Notes: generated by a model from the sequence alone, not told the origin. 64,000 nucleotides of DNA from Simmondsia chinensis (GCA_018398585.1 JAGTTD010000003.1:7138637-7202636), one strand, 5' to 3'. Counted from the first letter of the stretch, positions 1 through 11,309 are shown. A program made the numbers and translations.

Positions 1-1027
1 GATCTTAAAAAACGTAGCTCAAGATGCTAACCAGTCTAGGGTATCGGTCTTCCCTAAATGGGACCAAATGAGGATAGATAAAGAAACTTTGCGAAATTCA
101 ATCTTGATCAATGTAATTAATGCCTTTGGAGTTAAAAGGGAATCTTGAAAGCAATTAACAAGAGACTTTTTGACAGGTCAAGAATAGAATATATGCATGA
201 GTTGTGCATGAAGGTTGCTGATTAGCTATTTAAGGGACTGGTCAAAAAGCAAGAGTTTTGAGGTTCCCTTTGATCGATTGAGAACTTGGGGATGAGTTTT
301 GTAGGTTGCATATAACTACCTGAATCATTCTAAATTTCATGGTGAATAGGTTGGGCCTATATGACTCAACCCCTGGTCTAGTCTAGCGGAACATGAAAAT
401 GCCTTGTGGATGTAGGATTTTTCCCCCCCCTAGATAATCAAATTAATATCTACTAAAGTGTATTGGTCCAATTTGAGTTCCTTGAAACAAGGGGCCCCAA
501 ATAATCTTCAACGAAAGGGCGTCCATAGAAAGTCCTCTCTACCAGAGGTGGTGTCTATTAGAAAATAAACGAATATCCGAAACTCCGTCCTCTAGGGATA
601 TGGGGCAACCCTTTGTGCCAGGAACTCCCCAAAGCACCAAGCGACTTTCATGATCATGTCAACGGAGCTTCTATGACATAGGTCTAGGAAGAAAGCTTGG
701 ACCCACAACTGGGAGAATGAGAGGGAGCCCTTAGTAGAGTGGTTATAATTGGAAATAACTATATCATGGAAGCAAATATAGATCTGAATCAAGAATAATG
801 GGTCAAGGGCCAAGGGTCATTACTCTTGGCCATATTGATGGCCAAAACCTTGGCAAAAGTGTAAGCACAAGTTTCGGGAATTAAAAATGAAGAAGTTATT
901 AAGCCAAAACAAATATAAGGATATCTCTTCACCCTTTGAGTGTAATGATTCAGTATCATATTCTTTTAAGTAAAAGCTAATAAAATGAATAGCCATACTG
1001 TGAAGAAATTTAGTAGGGAAAGCCCCA

Positions 1028-1064
<37 letters not shown>

Positions 1065-2460
1065 TTCTGTTTGAGGCACAAAGCTGGGAAGAGGAAGCTT
1101 GAGATTAAAGGGGTAGAGACACACTAAAGTATCCACATCCTCGAGGTCCATACTAAGGAACCCTTTAGGCAACAAAAATACGTTATGGAAATGGTTTCAG
1201 AAGTAAGTCAATGCAGTCACTCTAGCTAGTCGAACTGAATTGGGTATGTAGAGACTTTGAGGGGTTCACATATAAGCTTTGTCTTCCATTTCCCTCCAAA
1301 CTTAGGCTGGAGTGAGTCGGACCACTTAAGGTACTTTGCTTATAAAAGCATCTAGCTTCTAAAAGGCACAGATGAGCTCCACTCCAACCTTCTCTGACTT
1401 GAGAGAAGGAGCGAATCAAAGGTGCTTTGGTAGTGTTTGGAATAACTCTAAGAATAAGGAGAGGGTCCACCATGAGAACTTAGGGACTTGAGGAGGAATC
1501 TTGTTCTTTAAATGGTGGAGGAGCCCCTCAAGGGAAGATAGATTTGCCACTACCAAAAGATTATCTATGATTGTGGTAGAATCAGCTTGAACCAAGCACT
1601 TCAACGACTCAAGCCTATTATTCAAATCAATAATTGGGAGAAAGATGCAGTGAATGATTTGAGTCATTAAAGATTGAGAGTTATTAACAAAGAAGGAAAC
1701 CAAGAGAGAGCAAAAATGGAAAACACTAGGGTTTTGAGAGAAGAATCCAAAAGAGATTGAGGATTCCTAAAGACGAGCAATATATCAATGAAAAGTTATC
1801 ATTCAATAACTATGACATGAATAGAGGATCTTCATAAATGGGTGGAGTTTCACTGTCATTCCACCTTCTCAAAGATCTTAGCCACTGGAAATCAAATCAA
1901 CTTTTTAACCATTGTGATTTTTTGAATCTTTCCCAATGTATAAAAGGAGTGCATTTGTTTAAGCAGCGAAATAACACATTTGGAAATGATGCCATTTTAA
2001 TTGATAAAGCACATTCCTTACACATGATTGAAGAAGTGATTCGAGGGAAGCATGCACTAAAGGGCAACATTGATGAAGGACAAACACTCAACATTGAGGC
2101 AATTACCTGGGATGTCACAAGAAATGTGAGCCTTAAGAACGATAATGAAGAAGTTTGAGATGTGGATGGGATGGTCGTGATCCCTAGAGTCTCAGCAAAC
2201 CATGGTGAACTCAAGACTTGAGGCACGCTTGTTTGAATCTCAGGGGAGAATTTCTTATTCAAAGCCTACAAATAAGAGAAATGAAGGCTTAGTTAGCTGT
2301 TTCCCGACCACATACAAAATTCTTCGGTTTATTTTAATGCACACTTGTTTTTATTTTTCGGACCTTTTGAACAAGTCTATGCTTCAATTTGCTCTTGTAA
2401 TACAATAAAAGTGCTGGAAATGGTGTTCCAAAGGGTATATTTTGTTGGCTTTCTGCCATA
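1..2460. other. Unrecognised AT-rich stretch, no gene supported
   Basis: I see no gene here. The open frames are short, overlap on both strands and carry no motif I know. A 34-base C run sits at 1029-1062. The stretch may be old retroelement internal sequence, because an LTR-like relic follows at 2461, but nothing in it can be assigned. Confidence 0.5.
1029..1062. repeat. Poly-C tract, 34 bases
   Basis: Uninterrupted C homopolymer. It is one of four C/G runs of 22 bases or more in the window (others at 3314, 11133 and 11550). The true length may be uncertain, because such runs are hard to sequence. Confidence 0.9.
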
Positions 2461-2775
2461 GTCTCTTGCATTTACCCTAATAGTGAATTTAACTTGTGCC
2501 ATTGATCCAACGCCTAGCCTCAAGCTTGAATGAGTTGATATTGGATTGGCAACCCAAATTGGTTCACTCCATCTTAATTTGTTAAATTTGATCTCAATTG
2601 AGTTATTCTGGTTCAAGGTGCCAAGCCTAGTACTTAACTGAAACAAGCCAAAGACAAGTTGTCTAGCTTTCTCTCTTATCTCCACCCCAATTTTGAACAC
2701 TTGAGCATTTGAGTTAAGGTGTCTAACGAGTGCTTTGCGTTGCTCCAACCCAAGTGCCGCTTGAGTTGGGTCCAT
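2461..2775. repeat. Relic of the LTR-like repeat also present at 56250-56530
   Basis: Several blocks align in the same order with 56300-56527. They share a CTCCATCTTAAT block, a GAGTTATT block followed by CAAGGT, a TCTCCACCCCA block, and a shared end reading TTGAGTT then GGTCCATA. Identity is moderate by eye, so both are old copies of one repeat. At 56 kb the repeat lies in an LTR-like insertion with a TATA box, so this is probably a retroelement fragment. The open frame across it (2377-2775, minus) has no protein motif. Confidence 0.5.
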
Positions 2776-2822
2776 ACCTTTACTTTTACGAACATATATA
2801 TCGATATCTTTACTTTTACGAA

Positions 2823-2852
2823 CATATATATATATATATATATGTATATATT
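2823..2852. repeat. TA dinucleotide microsatellite
   Basis: Simple alternating AT tract with one interruption. Confidence 0.8.
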
Positions 2853-3093
2853 ATATCATGGAAGTCTCTTTGTTTGAGTATTGATAAGATCCATGCTAAT
2901 TAAGAATCAAAATCAAATAAATAGAAAACATTAAACCAATGATTGTGTGAGGTTATTATGTGCTGTTCAAACTTCATTTAGCCCCTAATCAGCGGCGGAT
3001 CCACGTTAGGGTAAGGGGGGCTCAAGCAAACCCCCCACCCCCCATTTTAAAATAAAGTTCAGTAGGAATAAGTAAAAATCAGATGCGACACTT

Positions 3094-3148
3094 TGGCTTG
3101 GTGGTTTCTACCCTCGTATGTAAGAAGGAAAGGCTGAGTTTGAATCTC
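3094..3148 (+). promoter_or_regulatory. tRNA-like internal Pol III promoter pair inside the hAT element
   Basis: TGGCTTGGTGG (3094-3104) resembles a tRNA A box and GAGTTTGAATCTC (3136-3148) resembles a B box. The spacing is about 31 bases, compatible with a tRNA-type promoter. This may be the head of an old SINE captured by the transposon. No tail or target duplication of its own was found. Confidence 0.3.
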
Positions 3149-3313
3149 GGCAGTTGGAATTTTATCCTTTATTTTGTACTTTTATCCTTTTTTTTTATAA
3201 AAGCAAAATTAATTTAAATTTGATAAAAATTAAACCTAATAAAATAATCTACCTAGTTTCCCCCCACCCCACTCATCCCTAAAATCCACCCCCACACAAA
3301 CACACCCCACCCT

Positions 3314-3350
3314 CCCCCCCCCCCCCCCCCCCCCCCCCCCGGGCGCCTGG
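3314..3350. repeat. Poly-C tract, 37 bases
   Basis: Uninterrupted C run inside the hAT element, followed directly by a GC-rich patch unlike its AT-rich surroundings. Confidence 0.9.
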
Positions 3351-4377
3351 CCGCCGGTTCGCCGGCGCCTCCGCTCCGCTTCCAACCAGATCCTCCTCTT
3401 CCACCCGCCACCAGGCATCAGCCATCTTAAATGTAAGTTTTTTTAATTTTTTGTCCTATTTAATAATAATATACAATACTTTTACATTTTTATCTCATAT
3501 TTCTCTAATTAAAATTCTAATTTTATAAATTTTAGTAAGAGATATCAAATTTCTTCTTAATTGGAGAATAATTACTTGTCTCCAAGTTCAAATCATTTAT
3601 TGCATTTGAAATAATATGGTCATTGTTACTTGATTTTTGTTATTAGTATATAAATCGGTTGACAATTATTCTTGTTTTATAATAGAGGTAACTGTGTTCA
3701 AGTACTTTAAAAGAAAATCGCCTTTGCAAGGGGTTGTTTGTAAATATTCAGTGGCATTTTAGTTTATATTGGTAATAATAATTTTTGTTCATAATATGTT
3801 TATTTTATAGTAATTTAAGATATAGAAATAGTATTTTCTATTATTTTTTTAATTTTTATAGTACTTTTCTAGTTTGATTAGATGCGTTTTCTCTATTTTT
3901 TTGAGTTGTGAACTATTAAAAAAAATATCGATTGTAAATTTTTTAATAATTTTTATTATATAATTTATTATTTTTTATTCAAGCCTTTCCTACACTAAAA
4001 TCCTGGATCCGCCGCTGCCCCTAATTGTGGTATGTCCTTCTTCAAGTTTGTTTCCTTAAAGTATACAACAACTACAAATGTACCGACAAGCTAAAACACT
4101 TGGGTTGTGTTTGGGAGTAGTTTTTTCATAGAGTTTTTAATAACTTTTAGTAAAAAAAATTTCAGTCTGCGTTTTGGTAGCTATTTAAAAGTTATACAAG
4201 GTAGCATTTGAAAAAAATATAAAGGTTATAGTTTAGGGTGTGTGTTTTTTTATTTTTTATTTTTTTTTTAACTGAAAATCGCCTACATCTTAGGTGCGAT
4301 TTCAGAAAACCAACTAACTTTTTCAATTTTTTAAAGTCACACCTAAACTTTTTACAAAATTTTCAATGTCACACCCA

Positions 4378-5177
4378 TGGTTATCAAAATCGCGAGTCGG
4401 ATCGTAGGATCCTACGATCCCACTATGCCCTACCGACCCGGATCGCGTAAAAAATCATAAGAAAGTAGACTCCCATCGAACTCGAGTAGGATCGGTAGAA
4501 TCGGGATAGGATCGGTAAGATCACCGATTCTACATCAATTCTACCGAGCCAATAATAAAAATAACATATTTGAGGTCTGACTTTGATTCTACGCTGATTC
4601 TACTCCAATTCTACCGATTCTATAAGTTATTTTTAAATTTATTTATTCTTTTTTTTTTTTTTACTTTTCCCTTCATCCCCTTCCCCTTTCTCATTTTTTC
4701 CCCTCCTCTTCTCCTTTCCCCTCCCATAACCTAACCATAATCGTACTCTCACATCACACTCTTCACTTATCTTCACTGGCAGCCTTAGCCACCGCTGATT
4801 GCTACCAATTGAAGTCGACCGACTGCCCCAGCCACCCACCGAGGTTTGACACCCACCCATGGGCCACAATAAGACATATCTCATTTTATTTTTGGATAAA
4901 TCACTAATTTTTGCTTAATTTCATATTCTTCTAGCATATTGAGTTACTTGGTAATTGTTTTAATTTTTATTTTATTTATTTTCAGCATGATTTTTTTTTT
5001 TGGGACTTTTTTGATGTTCTTTATTATATATTTGAGTCTTGTAGCGCGATTTTATTGGATATAAATTATTATTTTACATCTAAAGTAGAATCTTATGATT
5101 CTTGATCCGATTCTACAATCCCGATCCTGAGGACCCCTCACCGATCCTATGTAGAATCCCGATTCTGACAACCTTGA
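4378..5177. mobile_element. Nested Mutator-like MITE of about 800 bp
   Basis: The left end reads TGGTTATCAAAATCGCGAG. The reverse complement of the right end reads AAGGTTGTCAGAATCGGGA, giving imperfect inverted ends that continue into repeated GATTCTACCGAT-like motifs. Candidate 9-bp target duplications TCACACCCA (4369-4377) and TCACACATA (5178-5186) agree at 7 of 9 positions, as in Mutator-like elements. The pyrimidine-rich middle (4650-4740) produces open frames with no meaning. Confidence 0.5.
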
Positions 5178-5344
5178 TCACACATACTGCTAACACTGTT
5201 AAACTTTCGATAGATGTGAAATTACCAAAACGCCTTCCATAAATTTTTTTTTAATAGTTTGTAATCAATTAAAAATTGGACCCAAAAAATTATTTTTTCC
5301 CTTCAATTTCTATAATTTTTTGTATAATAATTGGGATTTCTCAA

Positions 5345-5486
5345 CAACAACAACAACAGTCCCAGTGCCTTGCGGCACCCGCAGAACGCAGGGTCTGGGG
5401 GGGTGATGTACGCAGCCTTACCCCTTCCGTCAGGAAAGGAGACTGTTTCCGGGGACCCCCAACCTGAAGTAGTTGAGTGCCTACAG
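5345..5486 (-). mobile_element. Au-type SINE with 21-bp target duplication
   Basis: Read on the minus strand, the element ends in a (TTG)n tail. Its body has the Au-type blocks CCCCGGAAACAG, GGGGTAAGGCTGCGTACATC and CAGACCCTGC. Flanking direct repeats at 5324-5344 and 5487-5507 match at 20 of 21 positions, so the insertion boundaries are firm. The short 5-prime part lacks clear A and B boxes, so the copy is probably 5-prime truncated. It lies inside the inverted-repeat element at 4270-5775. Confidence 0.85.
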
Positions 5487-6022
5487 ATAATAATTGGGAT
5501 TTTTCAATGAATTATAAATGATTTTACAAATAAAAAATACTTCTAAATTTTTTTTTGGGGCAAAGAGGCAATTTAGTCATTTGCAAAGTTAAACTTGGTT
5601 TCTTAGTACATTTATAACCAAAACATTGCATTTTATATAACAAAAATTAATGGTGTTAGCCTAGATTTGACATTGAAAATTTTTAAAAAGTTTAGATCTG
5701 ACTTTAAAAAATTTAAAAAGTTAGGTTATTTTATGAAATCACACATAAAATTTAGGTATTTTTAGTTAAAAAATCTAGTAGTTTGTCTGTTTACATATCA
5801 AATTACAAGTATACACTTCTATTATTTTCTAAAAAAATTACAAGATAAATATGTTTTTCATTTATTTTTCTGATATATGACCTTATTTATTTTTCTAAAA
5901 GTATTAAATTACTTTTATAGATGACATTGTAACTAAATTTAAAAATATTGTAATTAATTAATTTAAATGAAACTCATTTACTATTATAAATATTTTAATT
6001 TTTAGGTTAATAAAAAAGTTTT

Positions 6023-6419
6023 GGGTTATTTACATTAAAGGTGCCTATTCTTTTCTCAACATATGAATTTAGTCCTTTTATTTTTAATTTTATTAATTTA
6101 GTCCTTCTACCATTTATTATGTCATTTTTATCAGTTGTTCAAATTTTAGTTAAGTTATTGGTGTAATTTAATGACACAATCACGTTATATGCAAGTAACC
6201 CTAAAGATCCGACCAGCACATTTTTTTTTTTGGATAATTGTTGGCTCAAATTGACCAAGCCTATAGTCGATCTATTAAAGACTTCACTGACAACTTAACA
6301 TAAAGTTTACTATAAGAACTAAATAATACAAATCGTACCATGACTAAATTGACATAATTAAAAGTAAAAGAGCTGAATTGACTTAATGAGCAAAGTATAG
6401 GAATATTTGGTAATAATCC
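6023..6419. mobile_element. Mutator-like MITE, 397 bp, same family as 16314-16699
   Basis: The ends GGGTTATTTAC and GGATTATTACC (the latter reverse complemented) open long, decayed inverted arms that carry repeated AATTTAGTCC motifs. The 9-bp flanks AAAAGTTTT (6014-6022) and AAATGTTTT (6420-6428) match at 8 of 9 positions. No coding capacity. A second copy with the same arms and 9-bp flanks lies at 16314. Confidence 0.7.
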
Positions 6420-6428
6420 AAATGTTTT

Positions 6429-6926
6429 AATTTTTAGAATTTTAATAATATGTATTAATCCTTACTTTGATTAAACAAAAAAGTTAATCCATTCATCTAT
6501 GATATATAACTTATAAATGTGAGGTCAAATTGATAAAAAAGAAGTTAAGTTGTATTATTTTATTAACTTTATGATTTTATTAATGAATGTCTTTATAAGT
6601 AATTTATATTAAAAAAATTAACCGTACCAACTAATTTCACCAAACACCTATATCATCTTTTTTATTTATCAATCAACAATTAATAGTTGGTCGGTCAGTT
6701 AACTATTGATAACTAATGGCTATTCTCTAATAGCAAACAGTCAGTAGTTAACATCTCGCATCAAACAAAGCGTTTGTCAACAAGATTATTATATTTTATC
6801 AAATAATTAAGTGTTCTTACAATTTAAACTATAAGGTAAAGATATAAAATAATTATAAATTCAAAGAGACCTTGGTTTAATTAATAATAGTTTTATTTGT
6901 ATTTTGTAATGAAGGAAAGAAAAGTC

Positions 6927-6962
<36 letters not shown>

Positions 6963-7315
6963 AAGCTAGTGTCAAAAAAAAAAAAGAAAAGAAAGCAAAG
7001 TCATACAGCTGGAAACATAAGCTTTGAGATAGATATGCGTATGTAGATCAAATCTGGCCATTCTGACACTTTTTTTTTTGTCTATATTATTACTCCAATA
7101 ATGTGCTGCCGCAGCTTTTAGAAATTTGCTACGTAATCATTTTGTCATTTGCTTATTTTGGCTATATATTTTGATGTTTCAAAATATAAATACTCGTGAT
7201 TAATGACTTTTTGTTTTTTGAGTCTAGTATAATTTTTGTAAGAAAATGCTAATATAGCCTATGGTTTTGAAAACATATATGTGTTGCACTAACAATTTGT
7301 AGCAAAAAATTTCAC
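6429..7315. other. AT-rich spacer, no gene seen
   Basis: No coding motif or RNA gene recognised. It contains a 27-base A run at 6933-6959. The right edge is the CAAAT target duplication (7316-7320) of the copia element that follows. Confidence 0.6.
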
Positions 7316-7320
7316 CAAAT

Positions 7321-7463
7321 TGAAAGAATAATAAGGAACCCACTGAATAATACGAGCTTTCTCATATATTTATAGGAAAGAAGTTCAATGAAAGTTTACA
7401 TAAGTTCTAGATCCAGATAGCTCAATATACAAATATTAACAACCTATGTATTATGTTCTAACA
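7321..7463 (-). repeat. 3-prime LTR of the 7321-11452 copia element
   Basis: 143 bp. On the minus strand it starts TGTTAGAAC and ends TTATTCTTTCA. It is clearly homologous over its full length to 11310-11452, with scattered substitutions that show the insertion is not recent. Confidence 0.9.
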
Positions 7464-7472
7464 TCCCCTCTT
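7464..7472 (-). other. Polypurine tract of the 7321-11452 copia element
   Basis: AAGAGGGGA on the minus strand lies directly upstream of the 3-prime LTR, the position of the plus-strand DNA primer in reverse transcription. Confidence 0.8.
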
Positions 7473-7673
7473 AAAAGAAGCAGGAGATAAACGAATGGAA
7501 AGATTGTATCTAAATAAGTGACACAAAAGACTTTTTGTGAAAATGTCTGCAATCTGCTGTGAAGAAGGAATGTGAAGAACTCGAACAAGGCCCATCTGAA
7601 CACGCTCCCGAATAAAGTGAATGTCAATATCAATATGCTCAGTACGAACATGCTGTACGGGGTTAGTAGACAA
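7473..7673 (-). pseudogene. RNase H C-terminal tail of copia pol, frameshifted
   Basis: The minus-strand frame carries the copia C-terminal motif ADIFTK followed by the usual short tail just before the polypurine tract. It is in a different frame from the RNase H part at 7703-8566, so a frameshift separates them near 7673-7703. This is the end of the pol polyprotein and not a separate gene. Confidence 0.8.
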
Positions 7674-7702
7674 GTATGTAGCGGAAAGATGATCACAATA
7701 AA

Positions 7703-8566
7703 CTAATGTAGCTCAAGGAACGGAAACACTAAGTTCATGTAATAAGGAGGGAAGCTAGCAACATTTTGAAACGGCATTGGCAATGACGCAATACTTAGCT
7801 TCTGCACTAGAGTGAGAGACTGTAGGCTGACGTGTAGAAGACCAGGAGATTGCCACCCAAAAAAAACACAAAAGCCAGACGTGGAGCGGCGGGTATCGAG
7901 ACAACCTACCCAATCAGTATCAGAATAAGCCACAAACTGATCTAAAGAGGTAGGAGATATAGTCAAGCCATGATCCAAGGTACCCTTGATATAGCGAATA
8001 ATGCGTTTTACAACAACCCAATGTGGAAGGCGAGGAGAGAGCATGAAAAGGCACACCTGTTGTACTGCATATGAAATATCAGGACGTGTAAATGTACGAT
8101 ATTGTAAGGCATCTACAACAAATCGATACACAGTAGGATTAGACATAAGATCGCCATCGGTCAATGATAGTTTGGACTTGGAATCAGTAGGCATGTCAAC
8201 AGGTTTGCATGACAACATATCAGTCCTACCAAGAAGATCATGAGCATACTTTGACTGAGACAAAAATAGACCCGTAGAAAGACGAGATACTGAAATCCCA
8301 AGAAAATAATTGAGACATCCTAGATTTGTCATATCAAATTCACAGCGAAGTGAGTGAAGTAATGCATGAAGTAATGAATCAGAAGAAGCAATGATAACAA
8401 TATCATCCACATACACCAATAAGATGGCCATATTAGTCCCTCGATGTAAAACAAATAATGACGAATCAGACTTACAGTTGTGGAAGCCAAGATTATGGAG
8501 AAACGAAGTAAAGCAAGTATACCATGCACAAGGTGCTTGCTTAAGACCATATAGAAACTTGTTCAA
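7703..8566 (-). pseudogene. Reverse transcriptase palm/thumb and RNase H of copia pol
   Basis: Open for 287 codons. It begins at the FLYGLKQAPCAWY motif, carries the catalytic YVDD box (YVDDIVII) intact, then the CEFDMTNLG and NYFLGI motifs, the TRPDISYAVQQV motif and the RNase H start YSDTDWVGC. The family copies element RNA into DNA in cytoplasmic particles and degrades the RNA strand. A stop and frame change separate it from the RT fingers at 8588-8899. The RNase H part ends in a shifted, meaningless frame near 7760. The catalytic residues seen are normal; the break is in the frame. Confidence 0.88.
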
Positions 8567-8587
8567 CTTGCAAAAAAACTCAGGAAA

Positions 8588-8899
8588 CTAAGAATCCACC
8601 AAACCAGGCGGTTGCTTCATGTAAACCTCTTCATGCAAAGTGCCATGCAGAAAAGCATTTTTGACGTCAAGCTGATGAATGGGCCCCTTACGAGAAGTGG
8701 TCATAGTGAGTGCAATATGAACTGTAGCAAGCTTGAAAACGGGACTGAAAGTTTCACCATAATCGATGCCATAACGTTGTACGAACCCCTGAGCTACCAA
8801 TCGAGCTTTGTAGCGTTCAACCTGACCTGTTGGAGTTTGCTTAATGCGATAAACCCATTTTGACCGGACGACATGAGCATGATTAGGACAAGGTACCAA
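8588..8899 (-). pseudogene. Reverse transcriptase N-terminal half of copia pol
   Basis: The frame contains [21 protein letters not shown], the ETFSPVFK motif and [12 protein letters not shown], which includes the first catalytic aspartate of copia RT, then [10 protein letters not shown]. It is one frame away from the palm domain at 7703-8566; the break falls between the PPG motif and the LYGLKQAP motif. The upstream linker (8953-9147) is proline-rich and ends in FSYKQALEDEN, the usual sequence just before the RT domain. Confidence 0.88.
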
Positions 8900-9190
8900 T
8901 GTCCAAGTATTGTTGCGTAAAAGAGCTTGATTTCATCAAGCATTGCAGCTTTCTAATTTTCATCTTCAAGAGCCTGCTTATAAGAAAATGGAATTTCAGG
9001 CAGAACTGTGTGAGCAAGCATAGAGGGTTTAAAAAGGGGTTTCACTATACCAGATTCAGAATGAGTGATCATAAGATGAACTAAGGGAATGGGAGCAGGT
9101 GGGCCGTCCGGGGGTGGAGATGACTCACGAGTAGGGACATCACTCATGGTGGCATCAGATGTTGTCGGTGGGGTGCGCGATGGGGGGCAA

Positions 9191-10293
9191 TCATAGCAGG
9201 TACACGGTTGACAGTAGCAGTAGGGTCCGGTCGGACAGCAGGTGGTGATGTCCTAACAAACGGGAGGTGATGAGAATATTTGTTGAAGACGATGCATTGT
9301 AACCTATGAAATAGTCCCCCAACCGAGCAAACGAAAAATCTGTTTCATCAAAGATGACATGTCTAGAAATGATCACTTTGTTAGTAGATAGATCAAGATA
9401 TTTATAACCCTTATGATTAAGCGGACATCCCAAGAAAACATACAAGCTGGATCGAGGAGCAAGTTTATGTGGTGCAGTGGCTCTTAAATTTGGATAACAA
9501 GCACATCCAAAAAGCCGAAGATGATCATATGTAATCTTCTTTTTATAAAGGCGTAGAAACATGATCTTCTTCTTAATGGAAGTAGAGGGTAAGAGATTAA
9601 TAATGTGAGTAGCAACAAGCACAGCTTCAACCCAGTACTCTAGAGGCATACATGCCTAGAATAGAAGCGATCTTATCATATTTCCAATTTTTCTATGCAT
9701 ACACTCTGCTTTACCATTCTGTTGTGACGTGTGAGGACATGAAACTCGACTTAGGATGCCTTGTCATGCAAAGAGGCCATTGAAATCGCGATTAATATAT
9801 TCGGTTCCATTATCACACTGAAAGTGCTTAATCTTAACACCAAACTGATTTAAGATGAGATTGCGAAACTAACAAATAAACCAAACATCTCAGATTTTGC
9901 ATGCATAGGGTAAATCCACATGTAGTGAGAATAATTATCCAAAAGGAGCAAATAATACTTATAACCACTGAAACTAAAAACATGAGATGTCCATACGTTC
10001 GAATGAATAATATCAAATGGCTGAGAAGTACTCGACTCTAATTTCTGAAAGCATAATCGACAGTGTTTGTCATATTGACAAGCATGACAAAGACTGGACT
10101 CTGAGGTAGAATCTAAATAGGAAATCAATTTGTGTTTAACTAATGAGGATAAGACTGGCCACCCAGGATGACCAATTCTACGATGCCAGAGAGACTGTGT
10201 AGTTTTAGAAGCAACTAATGAAACATGTGTAGAGGATGACTTAGAAATGGAAAAAAGAGGCCCTGAGCTAGCACAACAAATTATGAGAGACAT
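9191..10293 (-). pseudogene. Integrase and GAG-pre-integrase region of copia pol, broken
   Basis: Minus strand, in pieces. 9850-10293 holds the pre-integrase zinc-binding part (LWHRRIGH with CHACQY) and the start of the catalytic core. 9650-9850 holds the CDNG aspartate motif and the GKAE glutamate motif with stops between them. 9191-9649 holds the core end (PLEYWVEA), CYPNLR and FLGCP. The first catalytic aspartate, normally in an HSD motif, is asparagine here (IIHSNVW). That substitution and the stops mean no active integrase. The role in the family is insertion of element DNA into the genome. Confidence 0.85.
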
Positions 10294-10362
10294 TATTTTA
10301 GCATTTTTAATGAAAAAACCACCCGAGTCAAATTTTAAAAGACAACAATTATCTTTACAGAA

Positions 10363-10647
10363 TTAGCTGATAGATATTAAATTGGTGGAAAGACCAGGAA
10401 CATAAAGGATATTATGCAAGTTGAAATGATGAACAAGTGTACTAAGAAAACCAGATTCGACCCCAGCAATTGATAAAGAGGTACTACTGCCAACCAATAT
10501 TTTATCGCAACCATTATAAGGACTAATAGATGTTAGCAAATTGTTATTAGTCATATGAGATGAGGCACCACTATCCATTATCCAGGAAAAATTAATCATA
10601 GGAGTTGAATGAGCAATGATAGATTGAAAATTGTTTTGAGGAAACAC
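10363..10647 (-). pseudogene. Copia aspartic protease domain
   Basis: Carries WIMDSGASSHM, the active-site motif DSGA of copia proteases, and downstream VPGLSTNLISIS, the usual end of the domain. The family protease cuts the Gag-Pol polyprotein. The frame is closed by a stop right after the domain and changes before the pre-integrase segment. Confidence 0.88.
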
Positions 10648-10659
10648 AAACCCTTAAAA

Positions 10660-10790
10660 GAAACTAGAACCAATAGCATAAGTATTATTTGCAGGATGAA
10701 ATTGTGTAGACAACATATTCTCACCATAAATAGGAGCACCAAAGAAAGGTAGGCCAGGTTGTGAAGCAGAACCCATCATCGGATTGAGCA
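10660..10790 (-). pseudogene. C-terminal scrap of gag
   Basis: On the minus strand from about 10790, a short frame reads into a Pro/Gly/Phe-rich segment (FFGAPIYGENM) and then a stop just before the protease. Copia gag is normally several hundred residues with a CCHC knuckle. Only about 500 bases of purine-rich leader separate this scrap from the primer site, so most of gag is deleted. Confidence 0.55.
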
Positions 10791-11297
10791 TAATTGACAG
10801 CAACCAATATATTTGATGGCTAACCAGAGAGAATCAGAGCCTTGTTGTGGAATAAATTTTCAATTATGATATGTTTAAATTTGTCAGAGAGAAATATATT
10901 AGACTCTAAAAGAGAGCTAGAGAGAAAGATCGGTGCAGGAGTGCAACATAGCGAGAGAGAGAAACCACGACGGTGCTCCAGCGGACAACGGTGGTCGACG
11001 ATGAGAGTTTACAGGCGATTCTGACACGGAGAGAGAGATGGCGGGCGGAGAAGATGTGGGGGCTAGGTTTTTGTTTTGTGGTGTCTAGGGTTTGTGTAGG
11101 TGAGAGAGAGCAACAACGAGGAGAGAGAGAGAGGGGGGGGGGGGGGGGGGGGGGTAGCAGCGAGGGGCGGTGACGACGCTTGGGTTGTTGGTGTTAGGGT
11201 TTGCGCAGACTTAAGGTTTTTCTTTGTTTTTTTTTTTTTTTCTCGTTGTTGGGTGGCTAGGGTTTGCCTTGGGAAAAGTTAGCGTTTTAAGCTTTAG
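10791..11297 (-). other. Leader/deleted gag region with GA-rich microsatellite and poly-G
   Basis: Lies between the primer site and the gag scrap. It is rich in GAGAGA repeats and has a 22-base G run at 11133-11154. Open frames on the plus strand here are low-complexity products of those repeats. No domain is recognised. Confidence 0.6.
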
Positions 11298-11309
11298 GCT
11301 TTGATACCA
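11298..11309 (-). other. tRNA-Met primer binding site
   Basis: TGGTATCAAAGC on the minus strand begins immediately inside the 5-prime LTR. It matches the initiator-tRNA-Met primer site TGGTATCAGAGC at 11 of 12 positions. Confidence 0.85.

Larger units (their letters stand above)
2990..4017. mobile_element. Non-autonomous hAT-superfamily transposon with perfect 8-bp target duplication
   Basis: The ends are perfect 14-bp terminal inverted repeats, CAGCGGCGGATCCA at 2990-3003 and its complement at 4004-4017. They are flanked by identical 8-bp duplications CCCCTAAT at 2982-2989 and 4018-4025. An 8-bp duplication with CAG-starting ends is typical of hAT elements. The 1028-bp interior has no transposase and is AT-rich, apart from a C run and a GC-rich patch at 3314-3400. 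It would need a transposase supplied by another element. Boundaries are exact; the superfamily is inferred from duplication length and end sequence. Confidence 0.88.
4270..5775. mobile_element. Long inverted-repeat DNA element with nested insertions
   Basis: The left arm (about 4270-4376) is the reverse complement of the right arm (about 5655-5775). Both contain the order ACATTGAAAATTTT, AAAAAGTTTAG, GACTTTAAAAAATT and TTTAGTT or TTTCAGTT when read on one strand. Between them lie a second inverted-end element (4378-5177) and an Au SINE (5345-5486), so the outer element is the oldest. No coding sequence is visible. The superfamily is not clear, and the exact outer ends and target duplication were not resolved. 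Confidence 0.6.

Noticed and set aside
966..1175. Gly-rich minus-strand frame
   Set aside because: The glycine run is the translation of the poly-C tract at 1029-1062.
1838..2158. A 106-codon plus-strand frame and the overlapping minus-strand frame at 1897-2262
   Set aside because: No motif, and both strands are open over the same bases. I could not choose either as a gene.
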